This document shows positions 1 to 9,137 of a stretch of 64,000 bases of DNA, one piece after another. The position numbers and the translations under genes were made by a program. Numbering within the stretch: position 1 is the stretch's first letter; each line of letters begins with the position of its first letter. Below the pieces are notes generated by a model, which saw only the letters and a list, made by a program, of their open reading frames with translations, was not told the DNA's origin and did not search any database. The DNA comes from Rhodobacterales bacterium RIFCSPHIGHO2_02_FULL_62_130 (GTDB lineage: Bacteria; Pseudomonadota; Alphaproteobacteria; Rhodobacterales; Rhodobacteraceae): positions 84,056 to 148,055 of the forward strand of contig MHZT01000047.1 in NCBI GenBank assembly GCA_001828855.1, in the 5' to 3' direction.

Positions 1-272
1 GCGCAGGGGATGACAGGTTCAACCTTGATCTGCGCTGGGATGAAGGCGCGCAAGTCGCGCTGATCACCGATTTCACCAAAGGCACCGACCAGTTGGAGCT
101 GCATTATACTCCGGTCTTTGTCGGGGGTGTCGAAGTGCCGCCCGTGGTCACCATCACCTATGCGCCCGACGATTCCTATGCCACGCTGCGCCTTGATGGC
201 GAGGCTGTGGCCCAACTGACCGGTGCCACCACGCTGACGGTTTCGGATGTGGTTCTGATTGCGGCGGCCTGA
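1..272 (+). CDS. C-terminal end of a calcium-binding (RTX-like) protein, partial
   Basis: The reading frame is open from base 3 to a TGA at 270-272, giving 89 residues of a protein whose start lies outside the window. Early residues read GDDRFNLDLRWDEG and then a VALITDF-KGTDQLEL pattern. This GDD...ITDF..G.DQL arrangement is typical of the C-terminal ends of hemolysin-type calcium-binding and type I secreted proteins in Rhodobacteraceae. Only the last repeat-like segment and a beta-rich tail are visible, so the enzymatic or adhesive role cannot be told. It converges on the caspase-like gene with no gap between the two stop codons. Confidence 0.6.
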   Translation, partial: AGDDRFNLDLRWDEGAQVALITDFTKGTDQLELHYTPVFVGGVEVPPVVTITYAPDDSYATLRLDGEAVAQLTGATTLTVSDVVLIAAA

Positions 273-2891
273 TCAGGGGGCAATCTGGTCCAACTGGGTT
301 TGGACAAGGGCGATCCAGCCTGCCTTTGCCGGATCAAGCCTGCCTTCGGCCTGCAGTCGGGTCAGGATTGCCAAAGCCTCTTGCAACGGCGCGCGCCGGT
401 CGGCAGCAAAAAGCGCGATCCGCACAAGGCTGCTGACCACGCCGGTTGCATATTCCGCATTCGCCGGATCAAGCGCCGCGAGGGCTGTTGCCACCTTGTA
501 GCTTTGCTGGAAAGCGGCCTCGGCGGCCCGTGGATCGCCCTGAAGCATCGCCAGATCACCCATCCGATCCAAGGCGGCCCCAAGATCCTGCTGTGCCTCG
601 GCGTTGTCCGGCTGGCGTTGCGCCAGATCCCGCGCAATTCCAAGAGCGGCGGTGAAATGCGGGGCGACGGCGCTGAAATCCTGCGCGGCAAAGGCAAGAT
701 CGCCCATAGCCACCTCGGCCAGCGCAAGATCGCGCTGCCACTCGGCATTACCGGCATCAAGCGCAACCAACCGTTGCCGGATGGCAAGGCCGGCCGCATA
801 GGCGGCAGATGCCCCAGCACTATCGCCCTGCGCCTTCAGAACATTGCCGATTTTTATCTGCGCCAGCGCAAGATCACGCTGCCAAAGCGTGTTTTCCGGA
901 TCACGCTCTGCCAGACCGGCTGCAATATCCACTTGGGCCTGATAGGCCTTGCGCGCGCCTTGCTGATCGCCCTTCAGCATCAGAAGATCGCCGATCTTGT
1001 CATGGCTGCCCGCCAGTTCATTCGCCCAGCCTGCAGCGTCAGGTGCCTGAGCGACCAAGCCCTGCCGGATCGCCAGCGCCTTGACATAAGACTCCATCGC
1101 CGCCGCCAGATCGCCCGAAAACCGGTGCAGATCCCCCACACGGTCATGGCCAAGGGCAAGATCGCGGCGCAGATCGTCGCGGGCGGGGTTCTGATCGGAA
1201 AGGGCGATCAAAACCGCAAGCCCCGCCTGATGCTGCGCCAAAGCCCCGGCCAGATCGCCACGCCCTTGCCGGATATCGCCCAGCTTTGCCAGCGCCACAA
1301 AGACATCGTGCCGCCATTTCAAAGGCGCGTCAGCGCGTTGCGACAGATCAAGCGCCACGGCCAAAGCCGCCTGAAACATCGCCTCGGCCCCGTCCAGATC
1401 ACCTTTGGCCAGCAGCATATCGCCCAGATTCACCCCTGCGACCGCATGGTTCCGCAGAAACTCGCCATCGTCCGGCGCCTCGGCCACACGCGCGGCGGCG
1501 ATGGTTTGCCAGTTCCGATAGGCCCGCAGCGCAAAGCCGGAATTGCCAACCAGCCGGAACAGATCACCCTGATCCCAGATCAGATCGGTATAGGCGATAC
1601 GATCCGCGCGCGGCAGGTCCGGCCCCTCCAGCTCGGCATAAAGCGACAGCGCGCGACCAATATCCTGCATCGCAAGATCATAGCGCAGGGCAGAGCGGGC
1701 GGCGGCGGCGGAAAGGGCATAGGTCTGCGCTTCGGACAGGGTGCGGGCGCGGTAGCTGTCACGCAGGGTATCGCGGGCGGTGGCGTCCAGTCTGGCGGCC
1801 TCGGCCAGATACACCCGCGCCGCATCATAGGCACCCAAGGCAAGAGAGTCCTCGGCTTGGGCGCGCAAACCGGCGACTTCGGGATCTTGCGCCGAAAGCA
1901 CCCTGATCTGCGCGCGAAACCGCAGGAAGGACTCGGCGCTGTCCAGCAAGGCCTGCGCGCGGGCAGCACTGTCCTTGCCCGACAACTCTGCCGAAAGCAG
2001 CGCCCCGTAAAGCGGGGCCAAAGGCATATCCTTTGCACGCGCAAGGCTTTCAACCTCGGCGCGCAAAGCGGGGGACAGATCGGCCATGGCGATCAGCAAG
2101 CGGTCCCGTTCCGGCAGATCACCCGAGGCCGCCGCAAAGAACAGCCGTGGCAGGCCGCTTTCGACATAGGGAAGCTGTTTGCCGCGGCTGCGGTCATAGA
2201 CATCCTGCTGCACCAAGGTCAGTGCCGTTCGCACCTCGACACCGGGCGTTGCAAAATGACGCAACAGCGCCTCGGTGAAGGGCGAGTTTTCACCCGACCC
2301 GTCCGAGGCGACCTCTCCGGGGGCGGCGGAAAAGGCAAACAGCACCCCGTCCGCACGACCGATCCGCCCAAGTCCGGGCCGCGGTGCGGGGGCGTCCGGA
2401 TCATCAAGGGCGGCCGCAGCCCTGCCTTGCCCGCTGCCCGCGCCAAAGGGATCTTCGCGGCAGGCATCCAGCAGCACGATGCCGATCGGCGCCACATCGC
2501 CAAGCGCGGCCTGCACTTCGGCCAAGGGCAGACCGGTCGAGGCGATTTCCGCCGCCGTTCCGGCCTGTGCATCAATCGGCAAAAGGTAGTTCACGCCGCC
2601 GATCTCGACCCCATGCCCTGCAAAGAAGATCAGCGCCACATCGGCCCCACCGCTGTCTTCGCGGAAATCGTCCAAAGCCCGCCGCATCCGGCGCAGGGTG
2701 CGGTCGGTTTCCACCGTCACCTCGAAGCCAAGGCCGGAAAGCATGTCCTCCAGCGCCAGCGCATCATGCACCGGATTTTCCAGCACCCGCAGCGCCACAT
2801 AATCCTCTGCCGCCAGCACAAGCGCGACCCGCCGCTCGGCCAAAGCCTGCACGGGGCAGATCAGCAGACAGAACAGAACCAGCCAACGCAT
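273..2891 (-). CDS. Secreted caspase-fold (peptidase C14) protein with TPR repeats
   Basis: 872 residues. The chosen ATG at 2891 gives a signal peptide (MRWLVLFCLLICPVQALA) and follows GGCGGGGAC; the longer frame upstream to 3020 would bury the signal. The N-terminal third is a p20 caspase fold: the catalytic His is in IFFAGHG near residue 93 and the catalytic Cys in LLDACRE near residue 143. The second half is a long series of TPR-like helical pairs of roughly 50 residues. Proteins of this family are exported metacaspase-like or orthocaspase-like hydrolases; substrates are generally unknown. Both catalytic residues are present, so it is probably active. It is followed with no gap by the convergent partial gene at the left edge. 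Confidence 0.85.
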   Translation of the reverse strand: MRWLVLFCLLICPVQALAERRVALVLAAEDYVALRVLENPVHDALALEDMLSGLGFEVTVETDRTLRRMRRALDDFREDSGGADVALIFFAGHGVEIGGVNYLLPIDAQAGTAAEIASTGLPLAEVQAALGDVAPIGIVLLDACREDPFGAGSGQGRAAAALDDPDAPAPRPGLGRIGRADGVLFAFSAAPGEVASDGSGENSPFTEALLRHFATPGVEVRTALTLVQQDVYDRSRGKQLPYVESGLPRLFFAAASGDLPERDRLLIAMADLSPALRAEVESLARAKDMPLAPLYGALLSAELSGKDSAARAQALLDSAESFLRFRAQIRVLSAQDPEVAGLRAQAEDSLALGAYDAARVYLAEAARLDATARDTLRDSYRARTLSEAQTYALSAAAARSALRYDLAMQDIGRALSLYAELEGPDLPRADRIAYTDLIWDQGDLFRLVGNSGFALRAYRNWQTIAAARVAEAPDDGEFLRNHAVAGVNLGDMLLAKGDLDGAEAMFQAALAVALDLSQRADAPLKWRHDVFVALAKLGDIRQGRGDLAGALAQHQAGLAVLIALSDQNPARDDLRRDLALGHDRVGDLHRFSGDLAAAMESYVKALAIRQGLVAQAPDAAGWANELAGSHDKIGDLLMLKGDQQGARKAYQAQVDIAAGLAERDPENTLWQRDLALAQIKIGNVLKAQGDSAGASAAYAAGLAIRQRLVALDAGNAEWQRDLALAEVAMGDLAFAAQDFSAVAPHFTAALGIARDLAQRQPDNAEAQQDLGAALDRMGDLAMLQGDPRAAEAAFQQSYKVATALAALDPANAEYATGVVSSLVRIALFAADRRAPLQEALAILTRLQAEGRLDPAKAGWIALVQTQLDQIAP

Positions 2892-3278
2892 ATTTGTCCC
2901 CGCCGGGGTGACATGGTTCGAGTGTGCTCCCGAAGATCGCAGGCGTAAAGAGTGCGCAAGGTCTGGGCTGCCGATGGCGGTATGGCGCGAGGCAAGGCAT
3001 AGCAGCGCCCGAAATGACAAGGGTCGATCAGCCAGCCCGCCGCAGGATCGGGAGGATCAGGAAAGCCATTGCCTTTCCCCGCCCGCAGAGATCCCGTTTT
3101 TAGCCAGACTGCATCCGCAATCTCGCCAGAGGCCATTGCCTGCCCCGGCGGGCGAGAAGCGCCCGCCATCGGCGGGGCAGGCGCTGGCCGGTGGCTTTGG
3201 GCCATCGGCTTGGATTGCGGCAAGGCTCCGCGCGACCGAGGCGATGGCCTCGGTCAGATTGGGCAAACCATCGCCCTC
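2892..3278. other. Intergenic stretch with a long GC palindrome and one doubtful small ORF
   Basis: 387 bases between the caspase gene and the ABC exporter. At 3138-3183 lies a long imperfect palindrome built from GCCTGCCCCGGCGGGCG and its complement, able to form a stable stem-loop and possibly the exporter's terminator. A minus-strand frame 3266-3057 (69 residues, TTG start preceded by AGGAGGG seven bases upstream) begins MPNLTEAIASVARSLAA; it is not recognised, runs through the palindrome and is not called as a gene. Confidence 0.45.
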
Positions 3279-5114
3279 CTATGCCGCCTGATCAGCCTCT
3301 TCCGCCGACTGGCGTTCCCACATCGCGGCGTATTTTCCGCCCTTGGCCAGCAGCACCTCATGCGTGCCGCTTTCGGTGACCTGGCCATCCTCCAGCACGA
3401 GGATCTGATCGGCGTCGGCAATCGTCGAAAGCCGGTGCGCGATGGTGATGACCGACCGGCCCTGCCCCATCTCGCGCAGGGATTCCTGAATGTCGCGTTC
3501 GGTCTGGGTGTCCAAGGCCGAGGTCGCCTCGTCCAATATCAGGATCGGCGGGTTTTTCAGCAGGGTGCGCGCGATGCCCACCCGCTGCTTTTCGCCGCCC
3601 GACAGTTTCAGCCCGCGCTCGCCCACCTTGGTTTCATAACCTTCGGGCAGCGACATGATGAAATCATGGATCTTCGCCCCGCGCGCTGCGGCCTCGATCT
3701 CGGCCTTGCTGGCGTCGGGACGGCCATAGGCGATGTTATAGCCGACGGTATCGTTGAACAGCACGGTGTCCTGCGGCACCACGCCGATGGACTGGTGCAG
3801 GCTGGTCTGTGTCACCTCGCGGATGTCATGGCCGTCAATGCGAATGGACCCCGCGTTGACATCATAGAACCGGAACAGCAACCGCCCGATGGTGGATTTG
3901 CCCGACCCCGAAGGCCCGACCAGCGCGATGCGCTGACCGGGAGAGACATGCAGAGACACGCCTTTCAGAATGCCGCGATTGGGATCATAACCGAACACCA
4001 CATCGCGGAATTCGATCTCGCCAGACGTGACCTGCAAGGCGGGGGCTGAAGGCTTGTCCTTCACCTCGGCGGGTTGCGACAACAGACCGAACATCTCGCC
4101 CATATCCACCAAAGCCTGCCGGATTTCGCGGTAAACCGTGCCGAGGAAGTTCAGCGGCATGGTGATCTGGATCATATAGGCATTGACCATGACAAAATCG
4201 CCCACGGTCAGGATTTTCTGCTGCACGCCCATCGCCGCCATGACCATCACGATCACCAGACCCGTGGTGATAATCGCGGATTGGCCGACGTTCAGGAAAG
4301 ACAGCGATTGCCCGGTGCGGACCGCCAACCCCTCATAGGCCGCCATTGCACGGTCATAGCGCGCAGCCTCGCGGCCCTCGGCGTTGAAATACTTGACGGT
4401 TTCATAGTTCAGCAGAGAGTCGATGGCCTTCTGGTTGGCATCGGTGTCCTGATCATTCATCTGGCGACGGATCTGCACCCGCCATTCGGTAACGCGGAAG
4501 GTGAAGATGACGTAAAGCGTGATCGTCACCACCACCACCGCCATGTATTGCCAGCCGAACAGAAAGGCGAACAGCACCGACACCATTGTCAGTTCAAGGA
4601 TCAAAGGCCCGATCGACAACAGCATGAAACGCAACAGGAAATCGACGCCCTTGACCCCGCGCTCGATGATCCGGCTCAGACCGCCGGTCTTGCGGGTGAT
4701 ATGATAGCGCATCGACAGGCGGTGGATATGGGTAAAGGTTTCCAGCGCCAGCTTGCGCAGCGCCCTTTGCCCCACCCGCACGAAGATCACGTCGCGCAGT
4801 TCGCCAAAAGCCACAGTGCCAAGCCGCGCCACGCCATAGGCAATCGTCAGCCCCACCGCCGTCAGCGCCAGCAGCGTGCCGGTATCGGGCGTCTCACCAG
4901 CCAGCGCATCGACGGCCTGCTTGTACATGAACGGCGTGCAGACCGAGATCACCTTGGCCAGCACCAGCATCAGCAGCGCGCCCACAACACGGCGCTTGAC
5001 CCATGCCTCGTCCTTTGGCCACAGATAGGGCAGCACTCGTCGCATGGTTTGCAGGGCGCTGGCCGATTGGTCGTGCTGATCGGCCGAGGTGGCCCCCGTC
5101 GTGGTTCTACGCAT
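3279..5114 (-). CDS. Atm1-type ABC exporter (fused permease and ATPase)
   Basis: 611 residues, a typical half-transporter length. An N-terminal six-helix membrane domain (about residues 40-340) with the motif CTPFMYKQAVDAL near residue 65 is characteristic of the Atm1/ABCB7 heavy-metal and glutathione-conjugate exporter group. The C-terminal ATPase has Walker A GPSGSGKST near residue 400, signature LSGGEKQR near 505, Walker B ILILDEATSALD near 525 and the H-loop IAHRLST. It would work as a homodimer in the inner membrane. The ATG at 5114 has AGGGGAA upstream. Known relatives export glutathione-metal or glutathione-persulfide species. An ArsR regulator is encoded divergently 100 bases away and could control it. 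Confidence 0.9.
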   Translation of the reverse strand: MRRTTTGATSADQHDQSASALQTMRRVLPYLWPKDEAWVKRRVVGALLMLVLAKVISVCTPFMYKQAVDALAGETPDTGTLLALTAVGLTIAYGVARLGTVAFGELRDVIFVRVGQRALRKLALETFTHIHRLSMRYHITRKTGGLSRIIERGVKGVDFLLRFMLLSIGPLILELTMVSVLFAFLFGWQYMAVVVVTITLYVIFTFRVTEWRVQIRRQMNDQDTDANQKAIDSLLNYETVKYFNAEGREAARYDRAMAAYEGLAVRTGQSLSFLNVGQSAIITTGLVIVMVMAAMGVQQKILTVGDFVMVNAYMIQITMPLNFLGTVYREIRQALVDMGEMFGLLSQPAEVKDKPSAPALQVTSGEIEFRDVVFGYDPNRGILKGVSLHVSPGQRIALVGPSGSGKSTIGRLLFRFYDVNAGSIRIDGHDIREVTQTSLHQSIGVVPQDTVLFNDTVGYNIAYGRPDASKAEIEAAARGAKIHDFIMSLPEGYETKVGERGLKLSGGEKQRVGIARTLLKNPPILILDEATSALDTQTERDIQESLREMGQGRSVITIAHRLSTIADADQILVLEDGQVTESGTHEVLLAKGGKYAAMWERQSAEEADQAA

Positions 5115-5214
5115 CGTGAGTTCCCCTGCCCCGCCCGTCAGGCCAACCCGTGCGGGTTGCCGATCCGGCGCGGTTCGGTTAAAGATTGTTCAAGGAAACT
5201 TGAGTAATCGAACC

Positions 5215-5571
5215 ATGCAGCAGAGTAAAGCCCTGTCGGCCCTGTCCGCACTTGCCAATCCGGCGCGGCTGGACCTTGTGCGCTTGCTGATGCCCTTGGG
5301 CGCGGACGGGATGGCTGCGGGCGAGATTGGCCGCGCCTTGGGGCTGTCGGCCTCGCATCTGTCGTTCCATCTTGGCACGCTGGAGCAGGCCGGGCTGATC
5401 CGGTCCCGCAAGCAGGCGCGCAATGTGTTCTATTCGGTGGACGCAGGCGGGATGGGGGCGACCATCGCCTTTTTGCTCAATGATTGCTGCATGGACCACC
5501 CCGAGGTGGTCGCCTGCTGCCGCCACGGTCGCGATGTGGCTGAACCCGTCATTCAGCCTTCGGAATCGTGA
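5215..5571 (+). CDS. ArsR-family winged-helix repressor
   Basis: 118 residues. The ATG at 5215 fits the family's usual size; the longer frame from 5089 would overlap the exporter start. Helices around LSALANPARLDLVRLL and the recognition region LGLSASHLSFHLGTLEQAGLI followed by a wing (RKQARNVFYSV) are standard ArsR. The C-terminal end has paired cysteines in NDCC and VACC, which could bind a metal or metalloid or sense thiol redox. It is divergent from the Atm1-like exporter, so control of that exporter is a reasonable inference. Its last 23 bases overlap the convergent LysM gene. Confidence 0.85.
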   Translation: MQQSKALSALSALANPARLDLVRLLMPLGADGMAAGEIGRALGLSASHLSFHLGTLEQAGLIRSRKQARNVFYSVDAGGMGATIAFLLNDCCMDHPEVVACCRHGRDVAEPVIQPSES

Positions 5572-6958
5572 AGACCTGCCCCGGATAGATCAGATCCGGG
5601 TCGCGGATCTTGTCCTTGTTGGCCTCGAACACCTGCACATAGGCCACGCCATCGCCAAGGCTTTGCTCGGCAATGCCCCAAAGGGTAAAGCCGGGCTGCA
5701 CGGTGATGGTCACAGGCGCGGGGGGCGGTGCAGGCTCGGCTGCAACCGTTTCGGCAGGTGCGGGTTCGGCGGGTGCAGATTCGGCGGCGGCAGTTTCGAC
5801 GGGAGCAGGTTCAGCAGCGGGCGCGGCTTCTGCCCCAACCTCGGTGCCTGCCGCGACAGTTTCCGGTTCGGCGGCGGGTGCGGGTTCCGCAGGCGCGTCT
5901 GGTTCCGCTGCGGGTTCGGGGGATGCGGCAGGTTTGGAGGATGCGGTGGGTTCCGCAGCGGCGGGGGCCGAAGCTGCGGCCAAAGCCTCAAGCGTTTCGC
6001 GCTTGAACGGGGTTTCAAAGCGCGAGGTCACTTTGCCATCCGCGCCGATCTGATCGACACGCAGGGTATAGATTCCGGCGGCTACATCGGCCAGCGTGGC
6101 CGCCCACATGCCGTCGGCACCGATTTCCACCAAAGCCTTTTCGGCATCGTCCAGATAGATCCGCACAAAGCCCGCACCCTGCCCGCGCCCGCCCAGTTGC
6201 ACGGCCCCTTCCGGCGTATAGGTGATGGTATCGACACTGACATTGGCCAGCACTTCGGGCGGCACATCGCTGGCCGGTTGCAGCACCTGCGCGCCCTCTT
6301 CGGTCAGCAACACGGCGGCTGGGGCTTCGGGTGCGACGGGGGGGTCGGCGGGGGGTTCGGCTGTGGTTTCGGCAGAGGCCACCGCGACAGGTTTCGTCGG
6401 GGCCAGCGCGACGGTCTCCACAGCGGCAATCTCGGTGCCATCCGCGAGAATCGCGACCAAGGACAACAGGCGCGGGACATCGGATGCAGCCAGCGTGAAC
6501 AGGGCGGCGAATTTGCCCTGACCATCGGCCTGCGCCTGTGCAACCTCGGCCCCATCGACCCGCAGCGATACTTTGGCATCCGCAGCGGCAGAGCCTGCCA
6601 CCGTGGCGGAACCGTCCGGCTCGACGCGAACCACATCAAAGCTGGGCGGGACGGGAGGCAGGGCAGCAGGGGCCGCAACCTGTGCCGTGTCTTCGGCAGC
6701 CGGTTCTTCGGCCTTTGCAGGCTCCTCGGCCTCGCTGGCAACCGCATCGGCTGACCCCGTTGCCGCTGCCCCCGCTTCGTCGGGCGTCGTTTCACCAGTC
6801 GCGGCTTCGCTGGTCTCAGCTTCAGTAGCCGGAGCCTCGGCCACTGGCGCGGGCTGGCTCAACGACCAGCCCAGATAGCCCAGCAGCACCACGATCACCG
6901 CAGCCCCTGCCCCCAATGCCCCACGCGCGCCAGCGCCCATCCCGGTTTCGTCCGCCAT
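5549..6958 (-). CDS. Membrane-anchored LysM peptidoglycan-binding protein
   Basis: 469 residues from the ATG at 6958, chosen over the one at 6964 because GAGGG then sits seven bases upstream. One N-terminal membrane segment (GALGAGAAVIVVLLGYLGW) is followed by Ala/Pro/Glu-rich low-complexity linkers around residues 35-110 and 330-415, with Ig-like or beta-sandwich segments between (for instance VRIYLDDAEKALVEIGADG). The last 50 residues are a LysM domain (PGFTLWGIAEQSLGD...LIYPGQVFTIP). The domain should reach the cell wall through the extended linkers. Close relatives are common in Rhodobacteraceae, with no firmly established function. Confidence 0.8.
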   Translation of the reverse strand: MADETGMGAGARGALGAGAAVIVVLLGYLGWSLSQPAPVAEAPATEAETSEAATGETTPDEAGAAATGSADAVASEAEEPAKAEEPAAEDTAQVAAPAALPPVPPSFDVVRVEPDGSATVAGSAAADAKVSLRVDGAEVAQAQADGQGKFAALFTLAASDVPRLLSLVAILADGTEIAAVETVALAPTKPVAVASAETTAEPPADPPVAPEAPAAVLLTEEGAQVLQPASDVPPEVLANVSVDTITYTPEGAVQLGGRGQGAGFVRIYLDDAEKALVEIGADGMWAATLADVAAGIYTLRVDQIGADGKVTSRFETPFKRETLEALAAASAPAAAEPTASSKPAASPEPAAEPDAPAEPAPAAEPETVAAGTEVGAEAAPAAEPAPVETAAAESAPAEPAPAETVAAEPAPPPAPVTITVQPGFTLWGIAEQSLGDGVAYVQVFEANKDKIRDPDLIYPGQVFTIPKAE

Positions 6959-7053
6959 ATCCATTCCCTCTTGAAACGCGAGACCTGTTTCCGGCCTCTG
7001 CTTTCTTTCGCAAAAGAACCCCTATATCAGACCATAACGCAACTATTTTCAGG

Positions 7054-7644
7054 ATGTTCGACGCCATGGCCGCCACACTCGCCTCGATCTGTGTCTTCTG
7101 CGGCGCGCGCAGCGGGGCTAACCCGGCCCATAGCGCCGCAGCACAAGAGTTTGGCCGCGCCATTGCCGAAAACGGCTGGCGTCTGGTTTACGGCGCGGGC
7201 GATGTCGGCTTGATGGGAGAAGTTGCCCGCAGCGCGCAATCGGCGGGGGCGCCAACCTTCGGCGTGATTCCCACCCATCTGATGGGCCATGAGCGCGGCA
7301 AGCGCGATCTGACCCAATTCATCATCACCGAAGACATGCACGAGCGGAAGAAGGTCATGTTCATGAACTCGGATGCCATCGTGGTGCTGCCGGGCGGTGC
7401 CGGATCGCTGGACGAGTTTTTCGAGGTGCTGACATGGGCGCAGATCGGGCTGCACCGCAAGCCGATCTTCCTGCTGAATTCGGCGGGCTATTGGCAACCG
7501 CTGATCGCGCTTCTGGATCACATTGTGGATCAGGGCTTTGCCGATGCCAGCGTGAAAAACTATTTCACTACAGCGCCAGATGTTGCCACGCTGACCGCTG
7601 GCCTGCGCGCGGCCCTGTCCTTGCGCCACATCTCGGCGGAATAA
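7054..7644 (+). CDS. LOG-family (TIGR00730) nucleoside 5'-monophosphate phosphoribohydrolase
   Basis: 196 residues from ATG 7054; a second ATG at 7066 is almost as good. The LOG signature is present: the Rossmann start ICVFCGARSG, VYGAGDVGLMG, ERKKVMFMNSDAIVVLPGG and the catalytic PGGAGSLDEFFE, in which Ser replaces the usual Thr. Known LOG enzymes release free base from nucleoside monophosphates, including cytokinin precursors. Divergent from the LysM gene with under 100 bases between the starts. The 3' end overlaps the convergent rarD gene by 85 bases. Confidence 0.88.
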   Translation: MFDAMAATLASICVFCGARSGANPAHSAAAQEFGRAIAENGWRLVYGAGDVGLMGEVARSAQSAGAPTFGVIPTHLMGHERGKRDLTQFIITEDMHERKKVMFMNSDAIVVLPGGAGSLDEFFEVLTWAQIGLHRKPIFLLNSAGYWQPLIALLDHIVDQGFADASVKNYFTTAPDVATLTAGLRAALSLRHISAE

Positions 7645-8498
7645 AGCGCCAGCGCCACCCAGATCAGCGCAAAAGCGACGGCGTGCCAGCGGGTGAACGG
7701 CTCGCCCAAGACCACCACCGCACAAAGCGCCTGCAGGCTGGGGTTCAGGTATTGCGTCAGGCCCAGCGTGGACAACTGCACCCGCTGCGCGCCCCATGAA
7801 AACAGGATCAGCGGCCCGCCGGTGATCAACCCCGACAGTGGCAGCAGCAAGGTCGCTTGGGCCTGATGGCCGAACCATCCCCCGTCGCGCCCGAATTCGG
7901 TCGCCCAACCGCCCTGCACCAGCACCAGCCATATAATCGCCAGCGGGGCCATCATCAGCACCTCGACCGTGACCGACACCACAGCCCCTGCCCGGATGCC
8001 GCGCTTGACCAGCCCATAAATCGCAAAGGTCACCGCCAAGGCCAGAGCAACCACAGGCGCCACCCCTAACCCATAGGTCAGAACGCAGACCGCCAGCGCC
8101 GCCAGACCAACGGCAACAGCCTGCCCCGCCGTCAGCCGCTCTTTCAACAGCACCACGCCCAGAACCACGGCGACCAGCGGGAAGATGTAATAGCCCAGAC
8201 TGGCCTCAACCCCGTGGCCTGCCTGAATGGCCACGATGAAGATGCCCCAGTTCACCGAAATAAAGCTGGCCGAGATCGCCACCCGCCAGCGTTCAGCCCC
8301 GCCCAGCAGGCGGCCAATGTCGCGCAACCGTCCCTGCACCGCCAACAGCAGGCCAAAAAACAGCAGCGTCCACAGCGTGCGATGCGCCAGCATCTCGCCC
8401 GCAGGCACATAGGCCAAATGCTTGTAATACAAGGGGGCCACGCCCCAGATGGAACAGGCGGCAAGCACCGCCCAGACACCTTTGGTCGCTTGGTCCAT
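7560..8498 (-). CDS. rarD: RarD-type EamA/DMT-family permease
   Basis: 312 residues with about ten hydrophobic segments in two EamA halves. The N-terminal GVWAVLAACSIWGVAPLYYKHL is the typical RarD start, in which the Trp-Gly and YYK elements are conserved. The ATG at 8498 has GGGGGAAGG just upstream. The last 28 residues are encoded on the strand opposite the LOG gene's end and are rich in Arg and Ala, unlike the membrane core, suggesting extension into the neighbouring gene. RarD proteins are linked to chloramphenicol sensitivity and probably move small metabolites; the substrate here is unknown. Confidence 0.85.
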   Translation of the reverse strand: MDQATKGVWAVLAACSIWGVAPLYYKHLAYVPAGEMLAHRTLWTLLFFGLLLAVQGRLRDIGRLLGGAERWRVAISASFISVNWGIFIVAIQAGHGVEASLGYYIFPLVAVVLGVVLLKERLTAGQAVAVGLAALAVCVLTYGLGVAPVVALALAVTFAIYGLVKRGIRAGAVVSVTVEVLMMAPLAIIWLVLVQGGWATEFGRDGGWFGHQAQATLLLPLSGLITGGPLILFSWGAQRVQLSTLGLTQYLNPSLQALCAVVVLGEPFTRWHAVAFALIWVALALYSAEMWRKDRAARRPAVSVATSGAVVK

Positions 8499-8561
8499 CA
8501 CCTTCCCCCGCCCTGCCCCCGCGTTTTGGCGCAAAGACAAGACGGCGGAAAGGGAAATACG

Positions 8562-8999
8562 TCAGGTGTTGGCCAAAGCCTCGGCCAGAAGTTCGGCGAT
8601 ATGGGGCAAGGGATGGCCGGTCAGGGTTTTCGGCATTTCGGCCAGCACCTCATCCCGCAGCGACTCGGGCAAGGCCTGCCGCAGCGCGCCCAAGACCTGC
8701 GGCGGCGCGATCAGGACCAGTTGCTCGAACCCATGTTCAGCCCGCGCTTGTTCCAGATGCCCCGCCACCGCCGTGGCCAGCGCCTGCCCCGCCATGCGAT
8801 GATAATCCGCCGGTTCGGTGGTTTGCTGGCTGTGGTCACGATCCCGTGCCGAGCGGTCAGACTGCGCCAGAAGGTCGGCGGTATCGATCCGCTTGAGCAG
8901 ATGCAGCACAGGGGCCAGTCCGGTGCCACGATTGTCCAGCAGCAGCGCCTTGTCCTCATCCGCCACAACGATCCAGCAGGTCTTGCTTAGTCGCGTCAT
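8562..8999 (-). CDS. Host-attachment-like protein (baeRF/Host_attach family)
   Basis: 145 residues. ATG 8999 is preceded by an excellent GAGGAGG. The sequence opens TCWIVVADEDKALLLDNRG and ends with LVLIAPPQVLGALRQALP and TGHPLPHIAELLAEAL. These match the family named from an Agrobacterium protein required for attachment to host cells, whose members adopt an eRF1 domain-2-like fold. Its biochemical role is not settled. It sits as a single gene between rarD and superoxide dismutase. Confidence 0.75.
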   Translation of the reverse strand: MTRLSKTCWIVVADEDKALLLDNRGTGLAPVLHLLKRIDTADLLAQSDRSARDRDHSQQTTEPADYHRMAGQALATAVAGHLEQARAEHGFEQLVLIAPPQVLGALRQALPESLRDEVLAEMPKTLTGHPLPHIAELLAEALANT

Positions 9000-9085
9000 C
9001 TTCGCCTCCTCTGACACGGGCCGAAACGCAGCCCTTATAGCACAAACTGCGCTATTCTCGCAGGGCTGACATTGCGGCAAATCAA

Positions 9086-9113
9086 ACGGCCCGCCAGTTT
9101 CCTGACGGGCCGT
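9086..9113 (-). terminator. Terminator of the superoxide dismutase gene
   Basis: An 8-bp perfect stem (ACGGCCCG with CGGGCCGT) with a 12-base loop lies 25 bases past the sodB stop and is followed on the minus strand by TTTGATTTG, an imperfect U-tract. Confidence 0.65.
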
Positions 9114-9137
9114 GACCGTGGTCTTGCAAGGGGCGGA

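Noticed and set aside
300..2948. 882-codon plus-strand frame opposite the caspase gene
   Set aside because: It is a shadow: the minus strand has signal peptide, catalytic motifs and TPRs, while this frame is rich in Arg, Gln and His with no domain pattern.
3057..3266. 69-codon TTG-started frame after the ABC exporter
   Set aside because: A ribosome-like AGGAGGG precedes it, but it crosses a strong GC palindrome and shows no recognisable pattern; not enough support.
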